Shown: positions 47,603 to 58,600 of the stretch, piece after piece
Layout of the letters: each line of letters begins with the position of its first letter
Position numbering within the stretch: the first letter of the stretch is position 1
NCBI GenBank assembly: GCA_936450465.1
Contig: OW388292.1
Coordinates: 29,648,368-29,712,367, forward strand
Direction: 5' to 3'
DNA from: Gibbula magus
Taxonomy: Eukaryota > Mollusca > Gastropoda > Trochida > Trochidae
DNA length: 64,000 bases
Program-made: the position numbers and the translations under genes
Notes under the pieces: generated by a model
What the model was told of the DNA's origin: nothing
The model's input: the letters and a program-made list of their open reading frames with translations, nothing else
Database searches by the model: none

Positions 47603-49636
47603 ATGCTGCGCGGACGTGGACGCAAGGCCCTGCGACGGCCTAGGACGTTGCATACTAGGACACGCAGCTTTGAAGCCGTTACAAGCGACGACGACTTCAT
47701 CAACGAGATCCATGCTGATGAAGCCTCTGATATGGAGTCAACTGACAGTGATGGTAGCAGTGGTTTAGACAGTGATGATGCATATGATCGGGACACTGTA
47801 ATAGATAGTGAACATGGTGACACAGATGCTCTGAGTGATATAGAGACAGAGATTGCCAGAAAGATTCTAGCCGCCGGTAATTCCACCGAAGAAGACTTTA
47901 GTGGTTTTGAGGAGGAGTTTGCCGAAATACCACAATATAATCATGATAATTCACAGACGTTTGATGAGTGGGTGGATGGTCCGCGGCCACGTGTAAACTT
48001 GCCTTTCACTGGTCAAACTGGGTTGCGCCAGTTCATAGAACTTCCTGAGAACCCTGAACCTATTGACTTTTTCAATTTGTTTATACATAATGATGACTAT
48101 GAGGATATGGCAACGGAAACCAATAGATATTTCAAACAAGCAATGGAGGACAAAATTCTAAGACCCCGTTCAAGAATGCAACAGTGGCAAGACACTAATG
48201 CAGAAGAGATGAAGGTATTTGTAGCCATGACAATTGTCATGTCATTGGTTGTGCAGAGAAACTTTGCTGATTACTGGTCAACAAGTGATGTTACCTCAAC
48301 GCCTTTCTTCGCCAAGTGCATGCCCCGAGACAGGTTTTGGCTTCTTATAACCTACCTACACTTGGCTGACAACAGGAGGATGCCGGGCCGTAACGCCCCG
48401 TGCTTTTCATCAATAAATAAAATGGGACACTTGTATAACCGGATAGTTCACCGTTTTTCAAGAGTGTATAAACCGCATCAAAACATTTCAGTCGACGAGG
48501 GCATGGTGCCCTGGAAAGGTAACTTATCTTTCAAAGTTTATCTTCCCGACAAGCCTAAGAAGTATGGGATAAAGGCTTTCATGTTGTGTGACTCGCACAA
48601 CGGATACGTTTGCAAGTTCAAACTCTACACTGGAAAAACGAATGAACCGGTTTCTGAAGGTGGCAAAACTTATGATGTAGTCATGGACTTGGTGAACGAC
48701 TACGTTGGACAGGGGCATCACATCTTTATGGACAACTACTATTCGTCCACAAATCTGTACATAAATTTGTGGGAGCGGGGAATAGGTGCCACGGGGACGT
48801 TGAGAGCCAATCGAAAGGGACTTCCTGATTCAGTCAAGAAACCTAAAAAGAAAGCCAAGCAAGGGGATATGACAGTTTCTCACAACCATGGCCTACTCGT
48901 TCTTCGCTACGAAGATAGAAAATCAGTGCTTCTCATGTCTACTGTTGAAGATACACAACTTGAACAAACAGGGAAGAAGAACCGGGCAACAGGGGAACCA
49001 GTTCTCAAGCCGCGCATTGTAACAACGTACAACAAGTACATGGGAGGTGTTGATCGGGCCGACCAGATGTTGTCGTACACGCCGTTCCGAGTGAAGACCC
49101 TGAAGTGGTGGAAACGGGTTTGGTTTCACGTTCTCAACGTTGCCATGTTGAACTCTTACATCGTTTATAAAGAATACAGCAAAGATAAACCTCTAAAAAC
49201 AAGTCGGGAATACAGGAAGGCTTTGGCGCAACATATAGTAACATTTGCGGACAAGGAACAAGTTCCATCACTTTGCAGACGTCCCCGTGGTCGGCCGAGC
49301 ACGAGCGACGAGAGTGTCACTCGTCTTCATGGACGTCACTTTCCGACGAAGATTGAGCCTGTCGGAAGGAAGAAAAACGTCACAAGGATGTGTGTGGTAT
49401 GCTCTAAGGCAAAACGCGCCGTCCTCGCAAAACAGATTGAAGAAGGCAATGGGCCAGCAAGGAAGAAAAAACGAGTAGGCAGAGAGTCTTCTTATGAATG
49501 TACAGATTGTAATGTTTCTCTGTGCGCCGCACCATGCTTCAAACTGTACCACACCGCCACTGACTATTCCAGGGCTTACATCACTGCCACGGAAAAAGAA
49601 AGAAATGAAGAAGGGAATGAAGAAGAAGAAAATTGA
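47603..49636 (+). CDS. piggyBac transposase (PGBD-like, DDE_Tnp_1_7), 677 aa
   Basis: The enzyme would excise and reinsert the element at TTAA sites in the nucleus by hairpin-intermediate DDD chemistry. The N-terminus is basic (residues 1-21), then strongly acidic to about 110. The RNase H-like core spans about 145-510. Catalytic aspartates, by motif, are D298 in SVDEGMVPWKG, D377 in HHIFMDNYYSS and D484 in YMGGVDRADQM, with D487 as the companion acidic residue. The 79- and 107-residue spacings agree with the family. The C-terminus has a cysteine-rich domain: C597, C600, C633, C636, C641, C645 and H650, with basic tracts (KKKAK near 415, ARKKKRVGR near 619) that could be nuclear signals. Length is slightly above the roughly 600 aa usual, mainly from the acidic N-terminus. 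No stop or frameshift is present. The ATG follows a TTTACAG acceptor-like site by 10 bases. The frame is intact, so activity is possible but unproven. gene_symbol is left blank because this is a transposon gene, not a named host PGBD gene. Confidence 0.97.
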   Translation: MLRGRGRKALRRPRTLHTRTRSFEAVTSDDDFINEIHADEASDMESTDSDGSSGLDSDDAYDRDTVIDSEHGDTDALSDIETEIARKILAAGNSTEEDFSGFEEEFAEIPQYNHDNSQTFDEWVDGPRPRVNLPFTGQTGLRQFIELPENPEPIDFFNLFIHNDDYEDMATETNRYFKQAMEDKILRPRSRMQQWQDTNAEEMKVFVAMTIVMSLVVQRNFADYWSTSDVTSTPFFAKCMPRDRFWLLITYLHLADNRRMPGRNAPCFSSINKMGHLYNRIVHRFSRVYKPHQNISVDEGMVPWKGNLSFKVYLPDKPKKYGIKAFMLCDSHNGYVCKFKLYTGKTNEPVSEGGKTYDVVMDLVNDYVGQGHHIFMDNYYSSTNLYINLWERGIGATGTLRANRKGLPDSVKKPKKKAKQGDMTVSHNHGLLVLRYEDRKSVLLMSTVEDTQLEQTGKKNRATGEPVLKPRIVTTYNKYMGGVDRADQMLSYTPFRVKTLKWWKRVWFHVLNVAMLNSYIVYKEYSKDKPLKTSREYRKALAQHIVTFADKEQVPSLCRRPRGRPSTSDESVTRLHGRHFPTKIEPVGRKKNVTRMCVVCSKAKRAVLAKQIEEGNGPARKKKRVGRESSYECTDCNVSLCAAPCFKLYHTATDYSRAYITATEKERNEEGNEEEEN

Positions 49637-49788
49637 AAGTAAAGAGAGCCGAAGTGTGGACTAGTATATACACATTATATACATACCTTGTTAGGTCCCT
49701 AAAGCTGTTCTGCGCACAACCGCAGGTAAATATTGTGTATATTTGTACATAAATGCATTGTAATTTCATTGTAATACATGTCATTGCA

Positions 49789-49794
49789 AATAAA
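49789..49794 (+). terminator. Polyadenylation signal of the transposase gene
   Basis: AATAAA lies 153 bases after the stop codon, within GCAAATAAAATATTC and followed by T-rich sequence. It is the first canonical signal downstream. Confidence 0.65.
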
Positions 49795-49894
49795 ATATTC
49801 TTTATTTTATCAAAGAGACAGAGAAAGTGAATGCGAGCTTTCATTGGAAGTTCAGCCAGAACCGCATCATAAAAAAACACCCATAAATGCTGAA

Positions 49895-50905
49895 CCGGGT
49901 GGCCGATTTTCATAAAACTTACATGGGGTAAAGAGGAAAGATTCGGCTTTGATTCAATATAAAATTTATACATGCGCACGAAAAACTAAAGTTGCGGCAC
50001 GTGCCCCGATATGCGCGATAGTCAAAAAGTTGCCTCAAAGTACCGAGGGTACCTTCATTTGGCACGCTATAGCTTCCGAACGAAGTTGCGCATTTTTTTT
50101 CTTTTTACATCATCGTAAAGAGCAATAAATTGTCTTCAATTCCATGTATCATATGTATATGCGCAGCGAAAAATAAACATGCGGCAAATGATGCGCCAGA
50201 TGTCGCAAAAAGTTAGTTTTTCAAAAATGAATTTTCTAAGTACTGGGGGTGCCTTCCTTACGCTCTTCATATATTGCGAACCATTTGACGTATTCCAATA
50301 ATTTTTATATCATTGTAAAGAGGAATAAATTGTCTTCAAGTACATACGTGTTTCGCATGCGCGCGAAATAATTTACGATTTTATAAAGCTGGAAATAAAG
50401 ACAAACTTTACACCGCGCAACATGTATTGCGTTCGCCGCGGTGATTAGTGTATGCTGTGCTAATTAGTACCCATTAGTTCCACGCGCGCTCGGCTCTGGC
50501 ACCCTCGAGGAGGTCTCGAGGAGGTCTCGAGGAGGTAACGGTACTGTAATTAGCACAGTCCCGGGGGGACCAAGCAGTGCCAGTAACTTGGTGCGCGTCG
50601 GGACCATTCACGTGGTACTGTCGGGGTAGCGTCACTCTCCTTTGGTTGGTTATATTTTCTGAACCATAAGTCGTATTCTAATAATTTTTATGTCATTGTA
50701 AAGAGGAATAAACTATCTACAAGCACATATAAATTTCGCAATATGCGCGCTCAGGAGTTTTGATTTCATGAAGCTGGAAATAAAGACAAACTTTAGATGA
50801 CAATAGAATTATAACCATAGGTCGCATTCTAATATTTTTTATATCATTGTAAAGACAAACATCTGGTCTTCAAGTCCATATAAAAATTTCAGTAGCGCGC
50901 TCCAA
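49895..50905. repeat. Right-arm array of the 90-bp piggyBac repeat (5 copies)
   Basis: Diverged copies centre near 49930, 50120, 50320, 50700 and 50850. Each keeps the order GAACC, AATTTTTATATCATTGTAAA, GAG, TGTCTTCAA, ATATAAA, ATGCGCGC. They run in the same direction as the left-arm copies. Between them, TCGAGGAGG is repeated three times (50506-50536). Confidence 0.85.
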
Positions 50906-51335
50906 ATTCATGATGTTATAAGGCCCGAATTAAAGACAATCTTTACAAAGTAATAGAAAAGTAAAGAAAAATCGTAAAAAAATAATTAGAAGATGCGGGT
51001 ATAAAGCAACCATTTGTGTACGGGTGCCGCGACTTGAATTTGTATTCAACGCCCGTATATAGCCCGTATTCGCCATGTAGATGCGGTATATTTCGTAAAA
51101 ACGGTACCGGAATCGCCGCCTGGAAATTCCGCCAGCAGAGCTCGTTAGTGCCTAAGCTCAAACTACTGCTGCGAGCTGCGAGCCTGTAAATTCCGCCACA
51201 GGGGCTAAAAAGGGTAAAATATATATACGCAACGTAAGGGTTAGTTAGGTGAGGTGAGGTGAGTTTGGGTTTAACGCCGCTTTCAAGAGTATTTCACTTA
51301 TAACGCGGCTGCTAGTATTATTGCAGGGAGAAGAT

Positions 51336-51360
51336 CTGTTTTTAATTATAGACAGTTATA
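51336..51360. repeat. 25-bp filler identical to 53251-53275
   Basis: CTGTTTTTAATTATAGACAG followed by TTATA matches the sequence at 53251-53275 exactly, and replaces the expected SINE body after GGGAGAAG. Templated filler during break repair would explain it. Confidence 0.75.
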
Positions 51361-51380
51361 TATGTGGTTATGCATTGCAG

Positions 51381-51798
51381 CAGTCTGATTAAAACCGACG
51401 GTATTCCGCGGAAAAAATGTGCAAAATAGTGCATCTACCGGGATACGAACTCATATCGTTCGGAGATTTCCACGCCAAACCGTCTGGAAACAGTCCGCAG
51501 ACTAGCGTGTTCGAGCGCAATTCAGGTAGCCAATCAAAAGATGCCCAACAAATGCTTTCGGTAGCTACCCTTTGGTCTGTTCCGAATGCTTTCAAAACAG
51601 TGACCGTTTAAAAACTACGTTGTGATTGGTCAGCTATTTGACTGGGCTTTGGCTGCGCTAAACTGGTTCTGAACACACGCCTATACGGGATGTTCTCAGA
51701 CCTTGTGGCGAGGAATCTACAGAACCTGTTCGTATCCCGGTAGATATATTATTTTGCAAATTTTATTCCTCGGAACAAGGTCGATTTTAATCAGACTG
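51381..51798. mobile_element. 418-bp MITE with 70-bp TIRs and 10-bp target duplication (Mutator-like)
   Basis: The terminal repeats start CAGTCTGATTAAAA and align over about 72 bp with roughly 80 percent match. TGCATTGCAG at 51371-51380 and 51799-51808 is a perfect 10-bp duplication of SINE sequence. Long TIRs with a 9-10 bp duplication suggest a Mutator-like element; superfamily is inference. Each TIR contains the same 16-mer, GTTCGTATCCCGGTAG, which resembles a tRNA T-arm. No transposase frame. Confidence 0.9.
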
Positions 51799-52010
51799 TG
51801 CATTGCAGTGAAACCTGCGAGCATCGGCTGGAACTAGCGAACCATGGGTGGTACTACGCTGAAATTCAGTGTAGCATTGCACCCAAACCTTACTGCGTGT
51901 AGAACAGTTCTCTACTGCAGACAAAGTTGCCGTGCCCCTGGCGGGATTCGAACCCCAGGCCTCTTGATCCGAAGCCGAACGCGCTAACCACTGCGCTATC
52001 CCCGTCCCGT

Positions 52011-53339
52011 AGTTAATTAGACTATGGTGGGATTTAACCAAGGACCTTACGAATCAAGTCTATAAATAGAGTTGATTATATAGAGACAATCCTCAACCAG
52101 AGTAAGCACATACTTCAAAACATTGTTTCTCTATTTATAATACAAAATTTATTATTCAGAAGTCTTGCTTTTCTTGTTCCAAAGTCAACCACGCCCACCG
52201 CTACGCTTCACTATCCACCCCACATTACCAACAACCAGGACATGAAGGTGTAAAACAAGAGGCATGCAGCCATGATGGATCAGTGGAATCGAAACAAGTG
52301 CAGACACCTGTACAAAAAAGTCGGTTTTCAGTTTCAAGGCATACAGGATGTAAATTTATTTTTAAAGAATTTATTTACTTGTTCAAGATACAATGGGAAA
52401 ATGTAGTTAAGGAGGATATATGAGTTCACTTTGGGTCACATGCATAATGTTTGTTATGTCACACTCGAACACCCTACTGTTTTTGAGGACATTTAACATT
52501 AAATTTGTTAATTCAAGGACTCTGTAACAGGTATATGTATCACTTTTGGCAGGGATTTGGAGATATTTTCCATTGAAAATGAATACATGCTTAAATGTGC
52601 ATCATCCAAAAATTAATTGATCCACGTTTCTAAATATGCATACCATCCAAAAATGTACAATATCATATCATTTTCAAAGGTTATATATTTTTCTAAAATT
52701 TCCCTGCCACTGCAAGGAACAACATTGTTTTTACCTACCCTTGTTTTATTTATGTATACACTAACCAATAACGAACAAAAAACAATTTTTAGTATATTTC
52801 GTTAATTAAGCATGATTTCATTTTAAGTTGATTTCACACCAGGTACCCCAAATCCAATGATAGCTGGATAAGAACCTCATACTTACAATAACTCGCACCC
52901 AATCCTTTCAATTGAATAAATATGTTTAAATCAACTGACAATGTCACAACTCTGGCACCAACCTGAGCACGTTTTACTAAACCTTACATTGGTTATCTAC
53001 CTTCCAGTTAACACTTTTATGCAAACCTGCAGTACACAAATCTGTCACCCTGCAGAATTTTGCGCCCACATGCTTGCTATCTTCACAACATGCATGCTAT
53101 CTACTCAACATGCATGCTATCGGTGCACATCTGCACATTCTGGTGCTACGCACGGGTTCATATACGTCACAGATACGGTACTTCAAATTGCTCATTCGGG
53201 ACGATTGCTTGCAGATAATCATGTTAGCAAATTTCTTACAAATGTTAGACCTGTTTTTAATTATAGACAGTTATAAATTCCTTTTTGAATGGTTTTAAAA
53301 GTTCTTTGAAATGCGGTATTTTTTTTACATGTATTACAT
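52011..53339. other. Unique AT-rich sequence
   Basis: Contains two ACATGCATGCTATC words near 53090-53120 and the donor copy of the 25-bp filler (53251-53275). No gene recognised. Confidence 0.5.
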
Positions 53340-53633
53340 TAGAGCTGGGACAGAAACCTTGGGATACCCGGACTTGGGTATCCATCACACCATCCACACA
53401 AGTTATCGTCATGTGACTTAATACAGATCAGTCTAATTTGAATTTTTCCTAATAATCAAAAGATTGTAATGTATTTGTATTAAAAGATTCCAAAACAGAA
53501 TTAAATTCACTGTCACTCATTAAGAACATTTGATTTTCAATAGCCATAGAGCTCTATGCTTTAGCTTTCCAGTTCCATACCTTAAGCTACAAGATGAAGA
53601 AATTATCAAAATATCAACAACACATTAATTCAG
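53340..53633 (+). mobile_element. Truncated hAT-like MITE, first of two
   Basis: Begins TAGAGCTGGGACAG and contains GGGATACCCGG, TATCCATCACACCATC and CATGTGACTTAAT, matching the reversed 22306-22692 element. The right terminal repeat is missing. Confidence 0.75.
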
Positions 53634-53880
53634 TAGGGCTGGGATGGGTAACCCGGATACCCGGGATGAGTGATTACTAGCCCGAGTACCTATCAGATTA
53701 CATGGACCGTTATCATGTGACTAAATATAAAATAAAACATAATTTGGTCCTTTCGTAATTGAAAGAATGCAATGTATTTGAAGATTTCATCACAATATCA
53801 AAGTCAGTTGATATTCATAACAAAATGGAGCCATGGGCTCTGTAGCTCATAGAGTTTTATTGTTTACAAAACCGAAATAA
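53634..53880 (+). mobile_element. Truncated hAT-like MITE, second of two
   Basis: Begins TAGGGCTGGGATGGGTAACC and contains CCGGATACCCGGGATGAGTG, TTATCATGTGACTAA and GCCATGGGCTCT. It follows the first copy head-to-tail; its right terminus is also missing. Confidence 0.78.
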
Positions 53881-54256
53881 ATTGTTCTCATCTAGTTCTA
53901 GAGCTTTTCATACTGGAAAATAAGTCAAAAATAGGTTCTACAATTTAGAATCCCCATTGTCTAAAGAGTCTCTACACAACATTTCAGCTCTTTAGACCTT
54001 TTGGTACTGGAGAAGATGATGAAAATAGGTTTTTAGATCATGACCCCTGTGACCCTATGTGGGGTCACGGGGTCATGAAATCTACAATTTAGAATCCCCA
54101 TTAGTCAAGGAGTTTGCACACAACTTTTCAGCTCTCTAGAGTCATTGGTTCTGGAGAAGAAGTCGAAAAAGCAAAAAGTTTACAGACGGATGGACAGACG
54201 GCGGGACGGCTGACGCCATGCCATGCCATAAGCCCATCAGGCCTGATGAGCTAAAA
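53881..54256. repeat. Dispersed repeat ending in a GACGGATGGACAGACGG tail
   Basis: Two related segments share CTACAATTTAGAATCCCCAT and CAGCTCT.TAGA words (53938 and 54081). Between them lies a hairpin TGACCCC...GGGGTCA (54041-54075). The end carries GACGG words and the near-palindrome AGCCCATCAGG/CCTGATGAGCT (54230-54252), recalling the tails at 1640 and 6720. Confidence 0.65.
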
Positions 54257-54499
54257 ATGTTATTGAAATGGTTAAATAGATGCAAATTCACAAAGACAGT
54301 TCAGATTTCCTGTTTTCTGTGGTCTTACATAGTAGAGATAAAATTAATTACAAAAGTTAAATGTTTAAGATAATTTTGAACAGAATTCTATGTTATAATG
54401 CATATGTCATAAACACCATCCTATCTGATGGCATATGTATATATTTACATATTTGACGCAAATCTATACGGAAATCTTTATTTGCAGACTTCCCATTTC

Positions 54500-54765
54500 C
54501 TCATTGGCTCATACTGACACAAATTTCTTCCAAATGTTTTCTGTATGTGGTCTATTACATAATGGGCATCCTCAAGATTGTAAATATTTTCCAAATGTTT
54601 TACAATGTTTGCAAGTTCTTCCAATCGTTTTATTTCTGCTAGCTATGTCATAATAGACATCTTCAGGTTGGAAATGACTTCCAAATGTTTTAAAATGTCT
54701 ACAAATTGCTTCCAAATGTTATACAATGTCTGCAATTTCTTCAAAATGTCTTACAACATTTGTAC
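54500..54765. repeat. Degenerate minisatellite
   Basis: The motif TTCCAAATGTTTTACAATGT with CTGCAA and TTCTTCCAA variants recurs about seven times at irregular 30-45 bp steps. Confidence 0.65.
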
Positions 54766-55412
54766 TGTCAATGACCATAAATACAGGTAAACAACAGCAC
54801 AATGTCTAAGAACGTATTTCCTCTAATAAGTGTTGCCAGTAAAGAATTTTTTTTTTTTTAAAAAGCATCAGATCTCAAACAAGAGCTTGGTCTCCAACAA
54901 GTGTCCAATATGTTGTATATAAGTAAAATACCAAATTATAGTTATTGCCATTTTAGCTTCAAGAACAGGGTTCTCAAAGTATCAGCCTCTTTTAACCGGG
55001 TCTGAAACTCTGTTTAATTGAAGGAGCACTAAGTCGCTTATTTGAGGGAATATGGTATTCAATGATTGCAGACATAATGCACAAAGAGCAATAAACAACA
55101 GAAGTTTATTAAACAAGTCTGTGCTAGATCATCGGTCGTAGGAATAACGTGGACCGACCGACAAACAAATGTTCCCTTTCTGAGGCGAGGTTACAGAAGA
55201 TCATCCCTTTTTGACCTGTGTTCTTGGTGATGTCTGTGATCCCAGGAGTGAGCCTGGATAGCTTGAAGTCCTCATCTCATCACCGGATCACATCAGTGGG
55301 ATCACATTAACTTTGATAGCTAGAACCGAGGATCTTTGATCTACCTTTGTACCAGATGTAATGTTGTGGCTATTCACCTTGGAGTTATATCATGGACTGA
55401 TTTGATCATCAT
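54766..55412. other. Unique intergenic sequence
   Basis: Nothing recognised apart from a short T/A run near 54848. Confidence 0.5.
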
Positions 55413-55637
55413 CAACACCATGTGGCTATGCAATGGGGTGAAACCTGCGAGCATCGGCTGGTACTAGCTAACCCATTGTGGTTCTGCTCTGAAATTCAGT
55501 GTAGCATTGCACCCAAACTTACTGCATGTAGAACAGTTCTCCACTGCAGACAAAGTTGTTGAGCCCCTAGCGGGATTCGAACCCCGGACCTCTTGATCCA
55601 AAGCTGAGCAGGGTAAATACTGCGCTATCCCAGCCCA
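55413..55637 (-). mobile_element. SINE copy with tRNA head, tail missing
   Basis: Minus-strand head: GGGATAGCGCAGTATTTACC (eroded A box) and GGGGTTCGAATCCCGC (intact B box). Body words continue to CACCATGTGGCTATG, then stop; the GTTAAAC and (CACCT)n tail are absent, so a later deletion or rearrangement removed the 3' part. Confidence 0.85.
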
Positions 55638-58600
55638 CACATGTAGATACAACTATGTAATTAACAAATCTTTGAAAGGCATTTGATGAATGAGACATAT
55701 GTAAAGCAAGATTTCTGGATCCAATATATACACCTGATATGGGAGTAAGGATCATTTTAATTAAGAATGGTCAAACTAGAGCCCACTAGTTCACAATAAT
55801 GCATATATAAACACTGAAGGACACATTCTAAAATTATTTGTGTAAAACAGACTAAACGTAGAGACACAACATGACACTGGTTATTTAACTATTATCACAC
55901 AAATTTCCCAGATGTTTTACTTTTATAACCATAAACTCTCAATCCAAATTTTCTACATTTTGTGTCATCACGAAACTCAGCTATTTCTAAGAATTTCTCT
56001 TTTATATCACAACAATACAACTATCTAATTTATAAATCTTTCAAAGGCATTTGATGTGGAAGGCAGAAGAAGAGCAAGATTGCTAGATCCAATATCCACC
56101 TTAGTAAGCGTACACTTATTCTGAAGAGTTGTTTATGTTCACAATAACCTCGCTCTCCTTATCTTATCTTATTCACAGGTAACAAGATAAGGATACCTGT
56201 GAGCTTGAAATGGAAGATATCCAATTAGTATACCTATTTATTTACTTGTATTTACTTACTCAATCAGACATCAATTTAAGCATTACTACCCAATCAGACA
56301 TCAAGCTTGGTATGATTTATGGAGACAATAATGACGACTGTGGAGGAACAGATAACTCTCTATCTAAAGAGATAGAAATCCCTAAAACACCCCTCTGCTT
56401 ACAGTAAAGTCTGGCCGATAGTCTGGTAATCTACATGTTATCCGCTGTCAATCAAGGGACTCGCTGCTACCTGTTATTTACAACCAGCTTGTTTCAACGT
56501 AAGGTGATTCGCCCAGACACAAAAACACTCCTGGAGCCAAACAAAACAAGATAAACAGTAAATTACCAGTTTCGTTGTTTGATTTATTTACTGGGAGTTT
56601 TGATTTCAAAGTATCGACTTCTTGGAAACTTTCAAGAGGATTTGTTTGAGTTTCAAGATGTCTGCGATGATTAAAGACCTTTGGATCTTGTTATCGACCG
56701 GCTATTGAACCCTGTGTTTTTTTGGATGAGACTTTAATTGAATTTGTTTCTTTTAAACAAATTTGTCTACTTCTGTGATTAAAACAGATTTAGATCAGGT
56801 AGCAAAAAAAATAGGGAAGCAACGTTGTTGTGTGTATAAATCAAGAAACATGAGCTCAGGTACTTTTTTTTATATCGAAATCAATTTTTTTTTCAACCGT
56901 AACAATTTATTTGTTATTGCTGGGGAATTGTTTTAACTTGCAGATTGCAGTCTCTTTTATATTTTGACAGTTTTGACAATGAGAGGCGAAAATTATGAAA
57001 GTAGACGATGGTGAATCTTGAACAATCATCTCCATGGCATCTATTGAAATTATGTTGACACAAATAACCTTAAAATCATCCATAAACAGTTTAAAGAATT
57101 CTCACATGCCTTTTTCATCATCATGATAACTTTGAAACAAACTTGGGACTTTGATTAATGGAAGGTGCTGGACTTTCAAAGAAATAAAACATTTGTGGAA
57201 CTCTTTGGTATTTGGAGATGAGAAAATTCCTAGGATCAACTTCAGTGACCCATACCTAACATGGAAATGTCTCCATTAAGATTGAGACTGTATAAACAGA
57301 GTTTGCTGCTATCAAAACATTTCTCAATCTTCAATTCACACCTAATGTAAAAACCTTAGTTCTCCCAGAGCTACAGCAATCTTTGTTTAAAAACAAGACA
57401 AGAATGAAGCGCTCTCTGCCGAAGGCAACCTTTGCTGCTCAGAACTGCCCATGCATTATAGATCTATCCAGTAAGCATACACGCAGGAAATTATATAAAA
57501 ATAATTATGTTATATAAATCAATGGAAAAAGAACAGACTAGAAATAATTTGTAAGAACATTTAGGATGTTTGCCTTCCTTAGAGAATGATTAATACTTCT
57601 TTAATTATCAACTGCGTTAGCTCAGATTTGAAAATAGGGCCGAAGCTAAAATTTTAACCTGCAACTAGGAACCTTATTTTGAACCTTAATTGTGACATTT
57701 CAGAAATAAACATGTCATTTGAGTGTAAATGAAGGCAATAGAATGGAACAGCAATTGATATGAAGACAAAACAATATATTTCGAAAGTATTTTTTTAAAC
57801 ACTAAACATTTTCAGGATACACATGAAAACGACAAATATACTGTTCAAAATTGATGCAAATTACGATGTAGCTTGATTTTATACATCTCTTGGTGACATA
57901 TGACTGACATAGAGGTTTATTTCTGAATACTAATGAACATCATAAGCTATAAGTGAATGACTGAAGTGTGTAAAAGTCCTGAATTTTAGGTATATTAGAC
58001 AAGAAAATCCTTTTGTCAAGTAAGGCAGTTTGTTTTACATCAGAGTGAGCATAAGCAATAACTGTATATTTAAAACATGAACACTTGCAGACAGAAGAAA
58101 TACAAAACATTAACAAAATAAAACTGCTGATATCAATTTTACTCAAATGCTTTTAAATAGTGAATCAACTGAATTCACAATAAAAAAACAGATCCATGCA
58201 GTTCTAATTCATACAAAGCGGCGTTTAAAAATTGATCACAACAACATGAAAATAGAAGTGACAATTGCTTGTAACGAGAGGAGGCTTAATACAATAACGA
58301 TTGTTTCATTGAAGGCAGTAATGGAGGAACACTTTCAATCTATTTCTGGCTCGCTCCGGGAAATATCTGGAAAACCAGAAGTTATTTCTCCAGCTGACTC
58401 AGAGACTAAACCCTCCACAGCGAGAACTCTCTTGCAAGCTGAAATGTCGCAAAATTGCGTCAATTATTAAACAGCTGCAACAAACTAATCTCATTACATA
58501 ATCTTCTAATCAATTGTTAATTCATACGTTCTACATAACCTATATGCAGTTGCACCGGCTTCCCTGACCGAATTCTTTCCACTTGAGTGCTGACAGACAG

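Larger units (their letters stand above)
45091..51240 (+). mobile_element. Complete piggyBac-superfamily DNA transposon, 6.15 kb
   Basis: The left end CCCTTAACATGCGGGCG follows a TTAA at 45087-45090; the right end, reversed, reads CCCTTACGTTGCGT and is followed by TTAG, one change from TTAA. Short imperfect terminal repeats beginning CCC at a TTAA target are the piggyBac signature. Inside lies one intact transposase. Typical elements are about 2.5 kb, so this one is enlarged: 2.5 kb precede and 1.6 kb follow the gene. A subterminal hairpin (TAAGCGAT with ATCGCTTA, 45131-45174) and GGAAT-type words near both ends may be transposase binding sites. CpG content is visibly above that of flanking DNA. 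The imperfect right TTAA suggests some age, yet the frame is open. Confidence 0.88.
51247..52010 (-). mobile_element. SINE split by a Mutator-like MITE
   Basis: The tail and 3' body (51247-51333) and the rest of the body with an intact head (51799-52010) align to the family. The minus-strand head has TAGCGCAGTGGTTAGCGCG and GGTTCGAATCC, both good Pol III boxes, and the loop CTTCGGA. Two foreign pieces interrupt it: a 25-bp filler (51336-51360) and the MITE at 51381-51798. The SINE begins within a few bases of the piggyBac right end. Confidence 0.88.

Noticed and set aside
58147..58470. 107-aa plus-strand frame
   Set aside because: No domain recognised and no splice or promoter context; kept only as a region to compare across species.
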